The notes under the pieces: model-generated
Seen by the model: the letters and a program-made list of their open reading frames with translations, nothing else
Told to the model about the DNA's origin: nothing
The model's database searches: none
Shown: positions 1 to 10,330 of the stretch, in pieces
Layout: each line of letters opens with the position of its first letter
How positions within the stretch are numbered: the stretch's first letter is position 1
Assembly: GCA_900323505.1 (NCBI GenBank)
Contig: OOIN01000017.1
Span: 124,001-188,000 of the forward strand
DNA length: 64,000 bases
Origin: Ustilago trichophora
Lineage: Eukaryota > Basidiomycota > Ustilaginomycetes > Ustilaginales > Ustilaginaceae
Direction of reading: 5' to 3'
Position numbers and translations under genes: made by a program

Positions 1-362
1 GCACCCACGAACCTTGTTCGTTATGCTTAAGCGCTATCACCTGGTCAGGCTTCGATAATTTTTATTACTTGTTCACGTATGAGGATACCAAAAAAGTGTT
101 TAGCATCCCCCACGATATCAGAATTTTGCAGGAGGTCTTTCAAACACACAAGGAGGGAGACAAGGAGGAGAAACTGTATAATAAGAAGAACGCTTACTGG
201 GAATGTTTCTCCCTAGCAGAACTGGTGGAACAATCACCAGAGGAAGAGAGGGATGGGCTGAGGGAGAGAATGGAAAGCGTGAAAAAGCAATACAATTCCC
301 TCTCGGATACTTATCAGCAGTCGAAAGGTAGCCAGGTTGCTGGTCAGATTCCTCTCGCCTAA
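1..362 (+). CDS. 3' end of an unknown gene (partial)
   Basis: The frame is open from the first complete codon at position 3 to a TAA at 360-362, so this is the C-terminal ~119 residues of a protein that starts outside the window. An in-frame TTG at 69 is not a credible start because the frame stays open upstream. The tail is charged and helical-looking, with Glu/Lys-rich stretches (EEERDG, KEGDKEE) and no membrane segment. I do not recognise the family. Two Cys lie near the upstream edge (PCSLC). The gene is convergent with the pirin-like gene that follows. Confidence 0.55.
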   Translation, partial: THEPCSLCLSAITWSGFDNFYYLFTYEDTKKVFSIPHDIRILQEVFQTHKEGDKEEKLYNKKNAYWECFSLAELVEQSPEEERDGLRERMESVKKQYNSLSDTYQQSKGSQVAGQIPLA

Positions 363-528
363 ACTCTTGCCCACATATCTTTCACACTCACTCGGAACGA
401 GATGAGAATATATTACAATCCAACCATGCAATTCCCGCGCAAAAGAAAGTAGAGCCTATAGTACAGTGCGAATTAGAAAAAAAACAAACAAACAAACCAG
501 CAAGCGAGTCAACTTGAGTATGATGTGA

Positions 529-1746
529 TCACATCATACCAGCCCCAATCTTGGAACGCCATCCGGGAGCCCTTTCAAACCCATTGCTACCCGTCTGAAA
601 ATCGATGAGCGTCTGCTGAATCTCCTGCCTATTGGTCATTACAAATGGTCCATACTGGTAAACTTCTTGATCGAGCGGTTCACCAGCAACCAGAACCATG
701 CGTGCCTTCTTATGGCTACTGGCGTTGGTAATGCGTACGCCCTTCTCTCCATCCTTTGTCAGCACCAGAGTGTGATACGGTTCCACCACTTCTCCTGGCG
801 TTGCTGCTGTAGAAGGGTTGAATGCGAGCTTGGCTCCTTCCGCAGAAGCTATAGTAGAGGCAGAGTGATCTCCGACAACAATCGATCCTTCCAAAGTGTA
901 GATGAATGCGTTGTAGCTCGGATCGATTTGCTGGTATACACTGCCAGAGGGCTCGAGATGAATATCGAGGTAGAGTACACCTCCGTTTTTGGGGAGTTTA
1001 ATGGGACTCTTGACGCCATGAGACTCACCAGCGACAACTTTGATCTTCCAACCTTTCTCGGCTTGGTCGTTTTCGTTGTTGGCTTTGGTTTGGGCGGTAG
1101 GGATTTGTGCGGCGCGATATTCTTGATAGCTGGGTGGCTCCTTTTTGGCTTGTTTGGGGAGATCGATCCACAACTGCAAACCCACGGGATCGGGAAGCTT
1201 GTTTCCGGCTTGATCACGATGCACGGGCATTTCGGCATGCATGATTCCATGTCCGGCATTCATCCATTGGACATCTCCTGGTCCGATGGTTCCAGCGTGA
1301 CCAGCAAAATCTTCGTGCTGCGATTGGCCATCAAGGATGTGGGTAAGTGTAGTTTGGCCACGGTGGGGGTGATCGGGGAAACCAGCACCTTCGCCAATAC
1401 GAAAATGATCGAGCATGAGGAAGGGAGAAATATTGCGTAGGGCAGGGGTGCCGATGGATCGCCTAACGACTGCCCCTGCTCCTTCGGCAGTCTCGATGCT
1501 GCGGACCTTTTTGGCGACTTGGCGAGAAGCGGTTCTGGTGATACTTGACATGATGTTGACTGATTTGGGCTCAAGTGTGGTGGAAGACTGATGCGAAAAG
1601 AGTAGCGCGAAGAAGGGGTGGATGAGGAGGATGGCCACCGAGACAAGGAGCAGAGTCCACGAGAGCGAAAAGTGGGGTTGCTTATTGAGAGTTGTAGTAG
1701 TCGTGTTGGAAGCCTTTGTTGGGGAAAGGCGTGCGGTGCTCGTCAT
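529..1746 (-). CDS. Pirin-family protein with N-terminal hydrophobic segment
   Basis: 405-residue bicupin of the pirin family (Pirin N and C domains). Visible hallmarks are the metal-site histidines in DHPHRGQTTLTHILDG and HGIMHAEMP, and the second cupin around LYLDIHLEPSG and FIYTLEGS. Family members are iron-binding nuclear cofactors or quercetin 2,3-dioxygenases; which activity applies here cannot be told. The annotated start gives about 65 extra residues with a strongly hydrophobic stretch at about 28-50, unusual for pirins. An in-frame ATG at 1549-1551 (Met66, MSSITRTASRQ) would give a normal soluble pirin of 340 residues. Either start, or both, may be used. It is a single exon. Confidence 0.9.
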   Translation of the reverse strand: MTSTARLSPTKASNTTTTTLNKQPHFSLSWTLLLVSVAILLIHPFFALLFSHQSSTTLEPKSVNIMSSITRTASRQVAKKVRSIETAEGAGAVVRRSIGTPALRNISPFLMLDHFRIGEGAGFPDHPHRGQTTLTHILDGQSQHEDFAGHAGTIGPGDVQWMNAGHGIMHAEMPVHRDQAGNKLPDPVGLQLWIDLPKQAKKEPPSYQEYRAAQIPTAQTKANNENDQAEKGWKIKVVAGESHGVKSPIKLPKNGGVLYLDIHLEPSGSVYQQIDPSYNAFIYTLEGSIVVGDHSASTIASAEGAKLAFNPSTAATPGEVVEPYHTLVLTKDGEKGVRITNASSHKKARMVLVAGEPLDQEVYQYGPFVMTNRQEIQQTLIDFQTGSNGFERAPGWRSKIGAGMM

Positions 1747-2427
1747 ACAAGAGTGTTAGACAATGTTGGTGTTTTGAAAAAGGTTTGGATGTGAATGATG
1801 GCTGAGAAGGATGCAATATATACGTGTGACAGAGAGAAGGAGGGAGGTCAAGTGGTCGGATATTGACAAAGTGCGTCAAAATCCGGGCTGCCCGTGCGAG
1901 ATTTCGCGGGGTTAAGAATGGTATCGCCGCACCAAGCATGAGGTTGATCCGATCCTCCCGATCGAAGAGATACCAATTCACGATCGGGAATGGTAGACGC
2001 ATCGCACGCCCGCCGCTATTTCTCTCTGCAGGTGAAATTTAGATTTGATTGCTCGGCGTCTACAACGGGCCTCAAATCGAACTTTTGTTTTTTTCCCTTT
2101 CCTTTTGCAGGTCAATAAGGACCCTTTTCTTCAAAGCACACCAGGCGAAAATGCCGATTTTTGGGGTTTTTTTTTGGTATTATTTTCAGTCTTGCGGGGA
2201 AGCGGAGCTGTCAAAGAAGATGCTCCGCTGGGTGCTCGCCATCGAGGATGACTTTAAGAGAACAAGGCGACATGACATTCTCATCGGCACTGTTCAGCGA
2301 TACCTCAGTGATACCTTTGAGTCACGCTAAAGTTCTAATGACATTCGGTAATCACACTCTGAGTTTAACAAGTCGATGCTCGCTCTTTGTCATTTGCTCA
2401 AGCTCTGCAAGATACAGTGTTCGATGC

Positions 2428-2475
2428 TCGACGACGACGACGACGACGACAACAACAACAACAACAACAACGACG
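2428..2475. repeat. CGA/CAA trinucleotide microsatellite
   Basis: About seven CGA/ACG units pass directly into about seven CAA/AAC units. It lies outside any credible gene and probably varies in length between strains. Confidence 0.85.
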
Positions 2476-2713
2476 TTCTGAAGATTTCGCCAAGATGCAC
2501 GTCAAAAGAAAACGAGGGGAACTGAGCCTTCCGAAACCACTTTGTAGATCGAAACAAGCGAATGACACTTGACACCAACGATCTGAAAGGTGAAGCGGAG
2601 AATTCTCCGGGTCTTTGTTGTGTTGTTCTTCTGGTTTCATCATGCACATGCTGCAGGGTGTGCAGTTTTGTTTGAAGCATCAAAGTCCGCTCCAATGGTG
2701 TTGAACAGCAAAT

Positions 2714-2782
2714 TGGGCTTGGTGGGCGCCAGTGGGCTTAGTGGGCGCTAGACATTCTAGGCAGGCTAGGCAGGCTAGGCAG
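2714..2782. repeat. Short imperfect direct repeats
   Basis: GTGGGCGC occurs twice about 20 bases apart, followed by three tandem copies of GGCAGGCTA-like units. Function unknown; this may be a simple slippage product in the divergent promoter region. Confidence 0.6.
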
Positions 2783-3406
2783 TTTGATGCCTTCGGCTAC
2801 ATTTCCGGATATTCATGCCAAATTCCCGCTCTCAAGACCAAGGATTGGTGGTGAAACCATCTCTTGACATCCTCGACCGTTGCACTTTACACATTCACAC
2901 ACACTGACTCTTGACACATTCGATTGGATTACAGTCACTACATTCGCTACAGTCACAACGTTTATCACACAGATCACAGTACGATCCACCGGAACAGCCT
3001 TAATCTCGTCGGCCTACGAACCGTGTGGAATCCATCCCAACCTTGTCTCCAAAGGCGGGCTTCATCTCGGCGTCTTTGCAATCAATTCTCTGCGAGTCAC
3101 ACGATTCTCTTCTCTGTCATCACATACACAGCACACGTTCCTCTCACAACCAAGTGGAACAACGTGTGACATTAAAGAGACCAACAAAGCTCAGTCGGTG
3201 GCTACAATACTCGATCAAATGAAACCATAAAATAGCAAAAAGCACTCGTCCTCGTCTGCGTCGTCGTCGCCTTGAAATGCAATAAGAACCCGCCCCTTTT
3301 CCATCTCTCTTCATCAATGGCGACATTCCTCTGATCCCATCACGCCATATTTGCACCATATTCATCAAGAAACCGCTTTCCCTGCAACCCATAGCTCTTA
3401 TATATT

Positions 3407-5023
3407 ATGGACCAAGTCAAACTCGTCGCCCACGCAAACCAGTTGGATGTCAACTACCAACAACACCAACTCGAGTATCTCGAACCACCACAGCCTCACG
3501 ATGCAGTACAGGCACCATCCTTCTCGGACCCAGAGAAGCATCCTGTCAACATTGACAACATAGAGAAAGGTGCTGCACTCACTCCTCACCAGGATGCTAT
3601 CCAACCTGATCCTTCAAACACACCTGGTTCTGCTCGGAACAGCATTTGTTCGCCACCTGCCCCAGATGCTCCCTCTCCCATCCAAGACACTTCTGCCCCT
3701 ATCAAGGACCGCGGTTGGGCAGCATGGAAGTTTGTCCTCGCTTCTGCCGCTACCGAGTTCATGATCTGGGGTGCATCGTATGGCTACGGCTCCTTCCAAG
3801 ACTACCATCAGCACGACCCACGATCGCCCTTTCATCAATCCTCCCTCACTGCCACCTCATCGATCGGAACCACCTTGCTGGCGGGACAGCATTTCATCCC
3901 GCTCCTCACTTTCGGTCTCTATTCCATCTTTCCCTCGCTCATCAAAAAGTTTACCTACACCTGCGTCGTGGCATCTTCACTCTCGTTGTTGGTCGCAAGT
4001 TTTGCCAACTCGGTTGCACTGCTCATCGTCTTTCAAGGTCTCTTGCTCGGTGTCTTTGGAGGTAATCTCTTCACCACCATCATTCTGTGGTTGCCAGACT
4101 GGTGGGATCAGAGACGTGGTTTTGCCACAGCACTCATCTTTGCCGGTTCTGCCATCGGTGGCATTCTCTGGCCCATCATCTTTACCCAGCTCCTCGAGCG
4201 CATCGGTTTCAGGTGGACATTGAGGACATGGGCGCTGATCCAGCTCGTCGTCTCTGGATCCGCCGTCATGTGCATTATACCTGGTCACAAGCTCCAACCC
4301 ATCACAAAGCCTCTTCGATGGAGAGCCATCATCCCTGGCTTTCCTCGCTCCCTTCTCTCCCCCTTAACCCTGCTTAACTGCGTAGCACTCCTGACCCAAA
4401 CAACAGCATGGTACTCTGTCTCACTCAACATCTCCAACTATGCGTCCTCTATGGGATTCTCCAGTTCCACATCCACTGGCATTCTATCCGTATTCAACGC
4501 CTCGGCAGCGATCACCTACTTTATCCTTGGCTACCTCGTCGACCGCTTCCCCTACCCGCTCATCATGGCCACCTCGACTACGCTCAATCTTGTCTTTACC
4601 GTCCTCGTATTCGGCTTCGCCGGCAACTCTCTCACCAAGATCATTGTCTATGTTGTGTTTTTCGGAATTTCCGGCGGAGGCTTTTCCTCGTTTCTCACAC
4701 CAGTCTCTCGAGACATCCCGGATCAAACTAGAAGCCATGAATTCTCCCTCCGCTTCTTGTATCTTGTCGCAGTTCGAGGTCTAGCCGCAATGCTGGGCCC
4801 CATCATCGCCGTTCAGTTCTACCCGGACCATCTCGGTTCAACATCCACATACGGCAGCTATGGTTTCACCCCATTCATCGCCTTTATCTCGGCCACTTTG
4901 GCTCTTTCTACTCTTGCTTCACTCTGTATTTTTGCTTACAAGAGGTATGTCTTGCCAAAACAGCAACGGCAAAAAGCTTCGAGCGAGCCTATTACGCCGC
5001 CTCCGGAGAGAATGACCGTATAG
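3407..5023 (+). CDS. MFS transporter, monocarboxylate-porter-like
   Basis: 538-residue integral membrane protein. A hydrophilic Pro/Ser-rich N-terminus of about 100 residues is followed by roughly twelve hydrophobic segments separated near residue 300 by a basic loop (HKLQPITKPLRWRAI). The first membrane segment follows DRGWAAWKFVLASAATEF, the kind of DGGWGW-type start seen in fungal monocarboxylate (MCT-like) MFS proteins, and the RRGFATAL loop is also typical of that family. It probably moves a small carboxylate or related solute at the plasma membrane. The substrate is unknown, and many fungal members do not transport classic monocarboxylates. Single exon; the start is the first ATG of the frame. 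Confidence 0.88.
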   Translation: MDQVKLVAHANQLDVNYQQHQLEYLEPPQPHDAVQAPSFSDPEKHPVNIDNIEKGAALTPHQDAIQPDPSNTPGSARNSICSPPAPDAPSPIQDTSAPIKDRGWAAWKFVLASAATEFMIWGASYGYGSFQDYHQHDPRSPFHQSSLTATSSIGTTLLAGQHFIPLLTFGLYSIFPSLIKKFTYTCVVASSLSLLVASFANSVALLIVFQGLLLGVFGGNLFTTIILWLPDWWDQRRGFATALIFAGSAIGGILWPIIFTQLLERIGFRWTLRTWALIQLVVSGSAVMCIIPGHKLQPITKPLRWRAIIPGFPRSLLSPLTLLNCVALLTQTTAWYSVSLNISNYASSMGFSSSTSTGILSVFNASAAITYFILGYLVDRFPYPLIMATSTTLNLVFTVLVFGFAGNSLTKIIVYVVFFGISGGGFSSFLTPVSRDIPDQTRSHEFSLRFLYLVAVRGLAAMLGPIIAVQFYPDHLGSTSTYGSYGFTPFIAFISATLALSTLASLCIFAYKRYVLPKQQRQKASSEPITPPPERMTV

Positions 5024-5209
5024 ACACCAAAAAGCTTGTTGTCTCGTTTCCCGTCTGATTTCATTGGTCTCTCTTTTGTCACCGTAGCATCACTGTCACA
5101 TAGGTACTGTATTGTTTGTTGAGAATGATATTGAATGACATTCCTTGTTTTTCCTCTTTCAGAAATCTGTGCCAAGTTTTTCCATTCGGTCAAGAATCTC
5201 TGAAACCTT

Positions 5210-5980
5210 CTAAGGAGCCGAATTTTGAGGTTCATAAAGCATGTATGGCCAATCTAGGTAACCTCTTTTTGCTCTTTTTTCTTGGACCTTGTCGAAACCT
5301 AGAACTTTGAAGCCTGCTTTTAGATAGGTACCTTTACCCATTGGGCTTGATTCTAGCCAAGCGTAGATGTTTTGTATGTCTGCTTTTTTTGTGCCCCATT
5401 TGACGAGTTTTGAGCCTAGGCCTTTTCGTTGATGGGATGGGTGAATTGTGAGGAGTTTTAGGAAGTAGTAAGATTTTGCTTTCATGATGGATTCACGGGT
5501 GCGGTTCATTTGGGCGAAGAATTTGTTTGTTAGAGAAGGATCTGAGGATTCTTTTGCGTCTGTGATTGGATGGTCGAGGGGTGTATTTGGGTTGATGTGT
5601 TGCCAGATTGAAAATCCTACCAATTCCGATTGTGCGGGGAGGTCGGCGGAATCCTTCGATTCGTCATCATCATCTTGAGAAGAAGGAAAAGAGGAGGAGG
5701 GGGGTAAAGCGTAAACTCCAACAACAATGTACTTTGAACTGGCGTCTTGTTTGAACAATTCATCCTTTTGTGTTTGCATGGTTTTTTGCACGCTTTCTTC
5801 CATGCTTAAAGTGGTTCCTGTGGAAGGATCTTTTTCGGTTGCCAAAATGGACGAGAGTTCATCTGGAGTTGTATTGGTAGCATCGTTAAATGCATGATAT
5901 TTGATCATGGCCATTTGTCGATTCTCTGAAGATCGTACAAGTCGTACAACGTATTGTGTTTCAGTTGATGATTCGACCAT
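5210..5980 (-). CDS. GNAT-family N-acetyltransferase
   Basis: 256-residue soluble protein. The acetyl-CoA-binding motif A is clear: LLTIHPSHQRKGLGSKLVKW at about residues 175-195, with the Q-R-x-G-x-G signature. It is followed by a motif B-like region (AWLESSPMGKGTYLKAGFKV). Proteins of this type in fungi acetylate small molecules or protein N-termini; the substrate here is unknown. A low-complexity acidic insert (SFPSSQDDDDESKDS) sits around residue 100. The gene is convergent with the MFS gene, 186 bp apart. Its coding sequence looks more A/T-rich than its neighbours. Confidence 0.85.
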   Translation of the reverse strand: MVESSTETQYVVRLVRSSENRQMAMIKYHAFNDATNTTPDELSSILATEKDPSTGTTLSMEESVQKTMQTQKDELFKQDASSKYIVVGVYALPPSSSFPSSQDDDDESKDSADLPAQSELVGFSIWQHINPNTPLDHPITDAKESSDPSLTNKFFAQMNRTRESIMKAKSYYFLKLLTIHPSHQRKGLGSKLVKWGTKKADIQNIYAWLESSPMGKGTYLKAGFKVLGFDKVQEKRAKRGYLDWPYMLYEPQNSAP

Positions 5981-6730
5981 CTTGATTTGACTTTAACCAA
6001 AGCTGACGAGGTACTGTAAAGTTTCGACCGAGATTCCAACGAACTGAAACTTAATGTCAAGTGAGGAGAGAAGAGTTGCTGTGTAAGATTTCGATGCCAG
6101 GATGAACAATCAACGATCAACGATATCAAGGATAAGGGCAAAGGCGAGAAAGTACAGCACAACACAAGTAACGTTATATAAACCTTTCAACAACCCGAAA
6201 CGACAAGAGGAGAATAACGCAAATACCTGGTCCGAGCGATTCGGTTTCCAAAACAACAATGAAATTGGCTTTAACTACAGCGCGGAATTGTATTTCCCGG
6301 AAAACCAACAAAATCCAAAAACTGAGCTCGTTTCATCTCATCATCCAAGCCCACCCTGCATACTATACTACACACATCTCCGCGGGATCCATCCTCAACC
6401 TTACAGTACACAGCCCATCTATCCGTGTGCATGAGGAGGGTTAAACTCCAAATGCTTTCCCTCGCCGACTGCAAGCTCTACTCAACCTGACTTCATGCCT
6501 TAGAGGTTTACATGTCAATGCTGCCAAAAGTGACAAAAACAAGCACCACGTACCACCTCACTCAAAGCTCACTATACCAATGCATCAGCACCCTTGTGAC
6601 TCGGACCCGCACAGTCGCCAGCTAACTTACTCTTCTCCTCATCAAGACCTGAATTTCATAACGGCGTGCTTGCATGACCATTTTGCATATTGTGCTATAC
6701 AAACGACTTGACCCTTAGGCGAGCAAAGGT
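5981..6730. other. Intergenic region upstream of the GNAT gene
   Basis: About 750 bp holding the GNAT promoter and the 3' flank of the transcription-factor gene. Short frames such as 6102-6434 have no domains. No repeats or RNA gene seen. Confidence 0.45.
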
Positions 6731-9700
6731 TTAATCGACGTAAAAAGTGAAAACGTTCAACATCTTTTGCGCTGTACTCAAAAACTCCTCGGCAACCTGC
6801 CAGGTTCCCGCCACACTCTTTAACTCGTTCCCCATATCCTGCAGCACAAACGGCCAATCCTGAATCGGTTGACCCAGCAACATCGCGCCTTCCTCCAGTG
6901 TGCCGTGTTGCAACCAGCAATCGTTGCTCGAGTCAAACTTCTTCCCCGCCATCTCGTTCTCCCTGTCCCCTGGACTCGGTCTCTCCGCATCGAGATGCAA
7001 ACATTGATCCGAAACCAGCTCCACCGGTGCCTCGCGAACCTCGGCAGGACACTTGCAAACAGAGCGTCGTCGTTGTGCAGCAGATCGCTGCAATCGACAC
7101 AGAATAACGAGGATTCCAAACGCTTGCCCGAGACCTTCCAAGATGGTAGGCGTCAGAGTCGAGAGTCTTGGCATGCTCATAAAGTTGCCAATGACAGCAC
7201 CGGCGTGGACGGCTGCCCAGCGTTGAAGTCGAGTGTTGCGGTAGGGACATGCATCGGGATCGACACAGCTCTCACAGCGTAAGGGGATGGCCGTTTGAAT
7301 AGCCAAACGCGCAGGGTTGCCTTTGGAGCCAGAGGAGGAAGAGGAGGCGCCATTGACCGAGCTGTTGCCGCCAGAAGCCTCGCTAAACTCGCCACAGGTC
7401 GCAACGAGCGCATGGACCACATGATGTGCGTTGAAGAGCGCAGAAAGCTGGATGACGTGAAAGCGGAAATGCAGTTGAAAGCGGTCGTTGTTGGGTCCCA
7501 GTGTTGTAACGCGGAGCTTTGTTGGACCACCAGCAGCAGGAGCTCCAAGCTTGCCATTCTCGCCAGAATGTGCGGCGCCATTGCTGCTATACGGTCGACT
7601 GAAACCGGTCGAATTGGCGACAGGGTTGGGCATGTACGACTGATGGTAGAGTCGCATCCATCTCGAAAGGGCGGCCATCATCATTTCGGGCGTCATCACA
7701 TTTAAATGGTGATACGCTACACCGCCCTTGATGCAGAATGCCGATTCGAGACCCGCACCAAACGAAGGTTGGGCTGGGCTGAAATCGGCCGCATACGAGG
7801 TGCCTGTTCGGAACGGTGGTGTGTGTCGAGCGATCCACAGCAGATGTAGACCTTCCAACAGGCTCAGCAATGCAAAGTGCTCTTTGACCGTGAAGCAGAG
7901 CATGCGTTCCAGATCACGCTTGGCCTTTTCGCTCTCTTTTTCGTCGCCATCGTGCCGGACATTGTTCTTGGCAGTGGCTGGAGACGGCGCATCGATGCCA
8001 AAGAGCGCATCCAGGATGGGACCGAGTTGGCGCTTGCCAGAGCATAGCGGACGCTCGTTGCTCTCGCGCGTCGTCTTGTGTTCCAGTACAAGCTTTGCCC
8101 ACTCGATAGCCGTCTTTGCATCCCACACGTCGTCGGCACAAGGGACGAGCGCTTGACAGGCAATCCTGCCCATGCAGCGCATCTGGCTGTAGCTGGCCAG
8201 AAACTCGGAATGATGCGACTCGGTGATGCTGTGGCAGATCATGTTGCGATTGACTTCTTCGGCGTCGGACCACTGCTTCCAGACACCATGCAGACGCTCG
8301 AGCAGGGTTTTCTGCTCGGCAGACAGTTTGTGGGTCGTCTGGTCTCGTGCTAGCACTTCGAGTTCGACGAGCGCCATCTGGATGTTGGGACCTAGCAATC
8401 GCTGCAACGATTCCTCCCAGGGTCCAATGAGGAACCAGATACCCTGGCGCCAGGCGTACTCACGACCGAGCGAGCTGCCAGTATAGGTACTGTGAATGGA
8501 TTTGCGACGGATGCTCTCGTCGCGACAGAGGAATGCATAGAGATGCGTGAAAGCCATGACCGCAGTGGCTTCGCGCATGAGTTGGGGTTGGTCGAGGTAG
8601 AAGACAGCGCCCGCCCAGATGCTGCGGAAGACGAGTTGCCATAGCTCGGCACCGTAGGCCTTGACGTCGGCGCGGGGCTGCCAAAGCGTACCGATGGCGA
8701 GGAGCGAGATGAAGACGTACGGTCGTTCTGCAGCCAGCCTACGATGGTCGAGAAGCCAGTATGACGGCAGAAGAGGTAGCATGGATCGTGTGTGTCGAGT
8801 AGCAGCGCTGAAGAGCGAAGCAGCAGTGAGACGTGGCGGCTTTTTGGGAATGTTGACACCATGCAAGACGAGGTCGCGCGTGCTGGCGCCAATGTTGGTT
8901 GCTGCTTGGTCGCCGACCTTTTCGACGGAACGAGTCATTTCGTCGGCGTCGTCGATGTTGCCGTTGGTTGGTGGATGACGTGGTGTGCCTGGTGTCGACC
9001 TGCCCGAGTTGTGCGCCGAGTCTGTGAAGGTGGCAAAAGGGACGAGGTTGGCCAGAGGTTGCGGAAGCGGATGCGAAGATGGTCCTGCCATCGACTGTGT
9101 GTCTTGATCTTGCGGTGTCTGCTGTTGCTGCTGCTGCTGTTGTTGTTGATGTTGTTGCTGCTGCTGAGGTGGCAGAGCGGTGGACTGATGCGATTGCGAT
9201 TGCGATTGCGATTGCTGCTGCTGCGGCTGCTGCTGTGGTGGAGCTGTTTGCTGCATCTGAGCTTGTATTGGCTGGGCTGCTGGAATGGGTTGGCCGCTTT
9301 GATCTGCAAACGCAAAGGCATCGTTGGACATGCCAGTACCGGTCATGCCATGATAATCAACAGGGACCATAGGCTCATGAGGAACAAAGCTTGAGATGGA
9401 ATCCATGAGAATCGACTGAAGGATATCGTCAAAGAAGTTTTGGCCTTCGGTATCCGAATTCGAGCTGGATCCCCACGAGGGGGAGGGCGCCGTGAGCGAG
9501 GCTATTGAAAGTGGAGCGGCCTGGTCTGCAGATGCGGCTGCGTGGCCATATGCAGCTGAGGGATGGAGTGCGGAAGAAGAGGTGCTGCCACAATCGTTGT
9601 ACGAGATGGGTGCGCCGTAGAGATTGGGATAGAAGGGCAGAGATGAGGAAGGTGTGGCTGTAGCTGCAGCTGCCGAAGCACTGGAGCTGCTCGAGTCGTA

Positions 9701-10330
9701 CAATTGAGACTGGTTGGTGTGCGATTGCCAGGGACTTTGGCCTAGGCTCGAAGACTCGCTCTCTGAGGATCGTGGATGAGCTGACGAGGCGGTATGGGAG
9801 GCGGAATCGTTACGCTGGTATGGATGGTAGTGCTGCGATCTGTGATAAGCCGAGGAGGAGGAAGCTGGGGGGCGTGACGCAGCGTCGGGGGAGATTGCGG
9901 AGCTGTGGTTTGGGTTGGCAGAAGGCGAGCGAATCGAGGTGGGCTCGTATGTAGTGAGATGGTGTGTGCCGATTGCCGAAGTGGATGAACGAGATAGAGA
10001 CGAGCTTTGTTGCGGCAGAGCCGAGCTTGAGTTTAGATGGGGCAACGAGACATCGGGATCATCGATGTGATCCTCTGCATCCTCGTCGGACTTGATAGCG
10101 CCATCGCGGGCGCTACGGCCACCGATCTTGACGGCGGACAAGTTGGGTTGATCCGGATGGATGCGTTTCTTGTGACGCTGAAAGCTATCGATGCGCTTGA
10201 ACTCTTGATCGCAGTCTGGGCATCTCCACACGGCCTCGTCCGAGTGGGAGAGAAGGTGGCGGCGCAAATGGACGGGTTTGGAGAAGAGATAGTCGCATCC
10301 AGCGTGTGGGCACGAGATGGTCTTAGGCAT
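6731..10330 (-). CDS. C2H2 zinc-finger / fungal-specific transcription factor
   Basis: 1199 residues in one exon. Two C2H2 fingers open the protein (C7, C12, H25, H29 and C37, C40, H53, H58). A long Ser/Ala/Gln-rich region follows, including polyglutamine tracts at about residues 358-405, typical of activation regions. From about residue 495 the sequence (SYWLLDHRRLAAERPYVF, then ISLLAIGTLW and later helices) matches the fungal-specific transcription factor middle-homology domain (PF04082 type). It is therefore a nuclear DNA-binding regulator. Fungal proteins with this architecture regulate carbon use, morphology or stress, but nothing here identifies the targets. The Gln tracts are likely polymorphic in length. 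Confidence 0.92.
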   Translation of the reverse strand: MPKTISCPHAGCDYLFSKPVHLRRHLLSHSDEAVWRCPDCDQEFKRIDSFQRHKKRIHPDQPNLSAVKIGGRSARDGAIKSDEDAEDHIDDPDVSLPHLNSSSALPQQSSSLSRSSTSAIGTHHLTTYEPTSIRSPSANPNHSSAISPDAASRPPASSSSAYHRSQHYHPYQRNDSASHTASSAHPRSSESESSSLGQSPWQSHTNQSQLYDSSSSSASAAAATATPSSSLPFYPNLYGAPISYNDCGSTSSSALHPSAAYGHAAASADQAAPLSIASLTAPSPSWGSSSNSDTEGQNFFDDILQSILMDSISSFVPHEPMVPVDYHGMTGTGMSNDAFAFADQSGQPIPAAQPIQAQMQQTAPPQQQPQQQQSQSQSQSHQSTALPPQQQQQHQQQQQQQQQQTPQDQDTQSMAGPSSHPLPQPLANLVPFATFTDSAHNSGRSTPGTPRHPPTNGNIDDADEMTRSVEKVGDQAATNIGASTRDLVLHGVNIPKKPPRLTAASLFSAATRHTRSMLPLLPSYWLLDHRRLAAERPYVFISLLAIGTLWQPRADVKAYGAELWQLVFRSIWAGAVFYLDQPQLMREATAVMAFTHLYAFLCRDESIRRKSIHSTYTGSSLGREYAWRQGIWFLIGPWEESLQRLLGPNIQMALVELEVLARDQTTHKLSAEQKTLLERLHGVWKQWSDAEEVNRNMICHSITESHHSEFLASYSQMRCMGRIACQALVPCADDVWDAKTAIEWAKLVLEHKTTRESNERPLCSGKRQLGPILDALFGIDAPSPATAKNNVRHDGDEKESEKAKRDLERMLCFTVKEHFALLSLLEGLHLLWIARHTPPFRTGTSYAADFSPAQPSFGAGLESAFCIKGGVAYHHLNVMTPEMMMAALSRWMRLYHQSYMPNPVANSTGFSRPYSSNGAAHSGENGKLGAPAAGGPTKLRVTTLGPNNDRFQLHFRFHVIQLSALFNAHHVVHALVATCGEFSEASGGNSSVNGASSSSSGSKGNPARLAIQTAIPLRCESCVDPDACPYRNTRLQRWAAVHAGAVIGNFMSMPRLSTLTPTILEGLGQAFGILVILCRLQRSAAQRRRSVCKCPAEVREAPVELVSDQCLHLDAERPSPGDRENEMAGKKFDSSNDCWLQHGTLEEGAMLLGQPIQDWPFVLQDMGNELKSVAGTWQVAEEFLSTAQKMLNVFTFYVD

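Larger units (their letters stand above)
1747..3406. other. Intergenic region between pirin and MFS genes
   Basis: No convincing gene in about 1.66 kb between two divergent genes. It holds a CGA/CAA trinucleotide run near 2428-2475, a short direct-repeat patch at 2714-2782 (units GTGGGCG and AGGCAGGCT) and an A/T-rich stretch around 2080-2190. Short open frames here have no recognisable domains. The two promoters presumably lie here. Confidence 0.5.

Noticed and set aside
667..1440. 257-codon plus-strand frame over the pirin gene
   Set aside because: Antisense to a clear pirin coding sequence.
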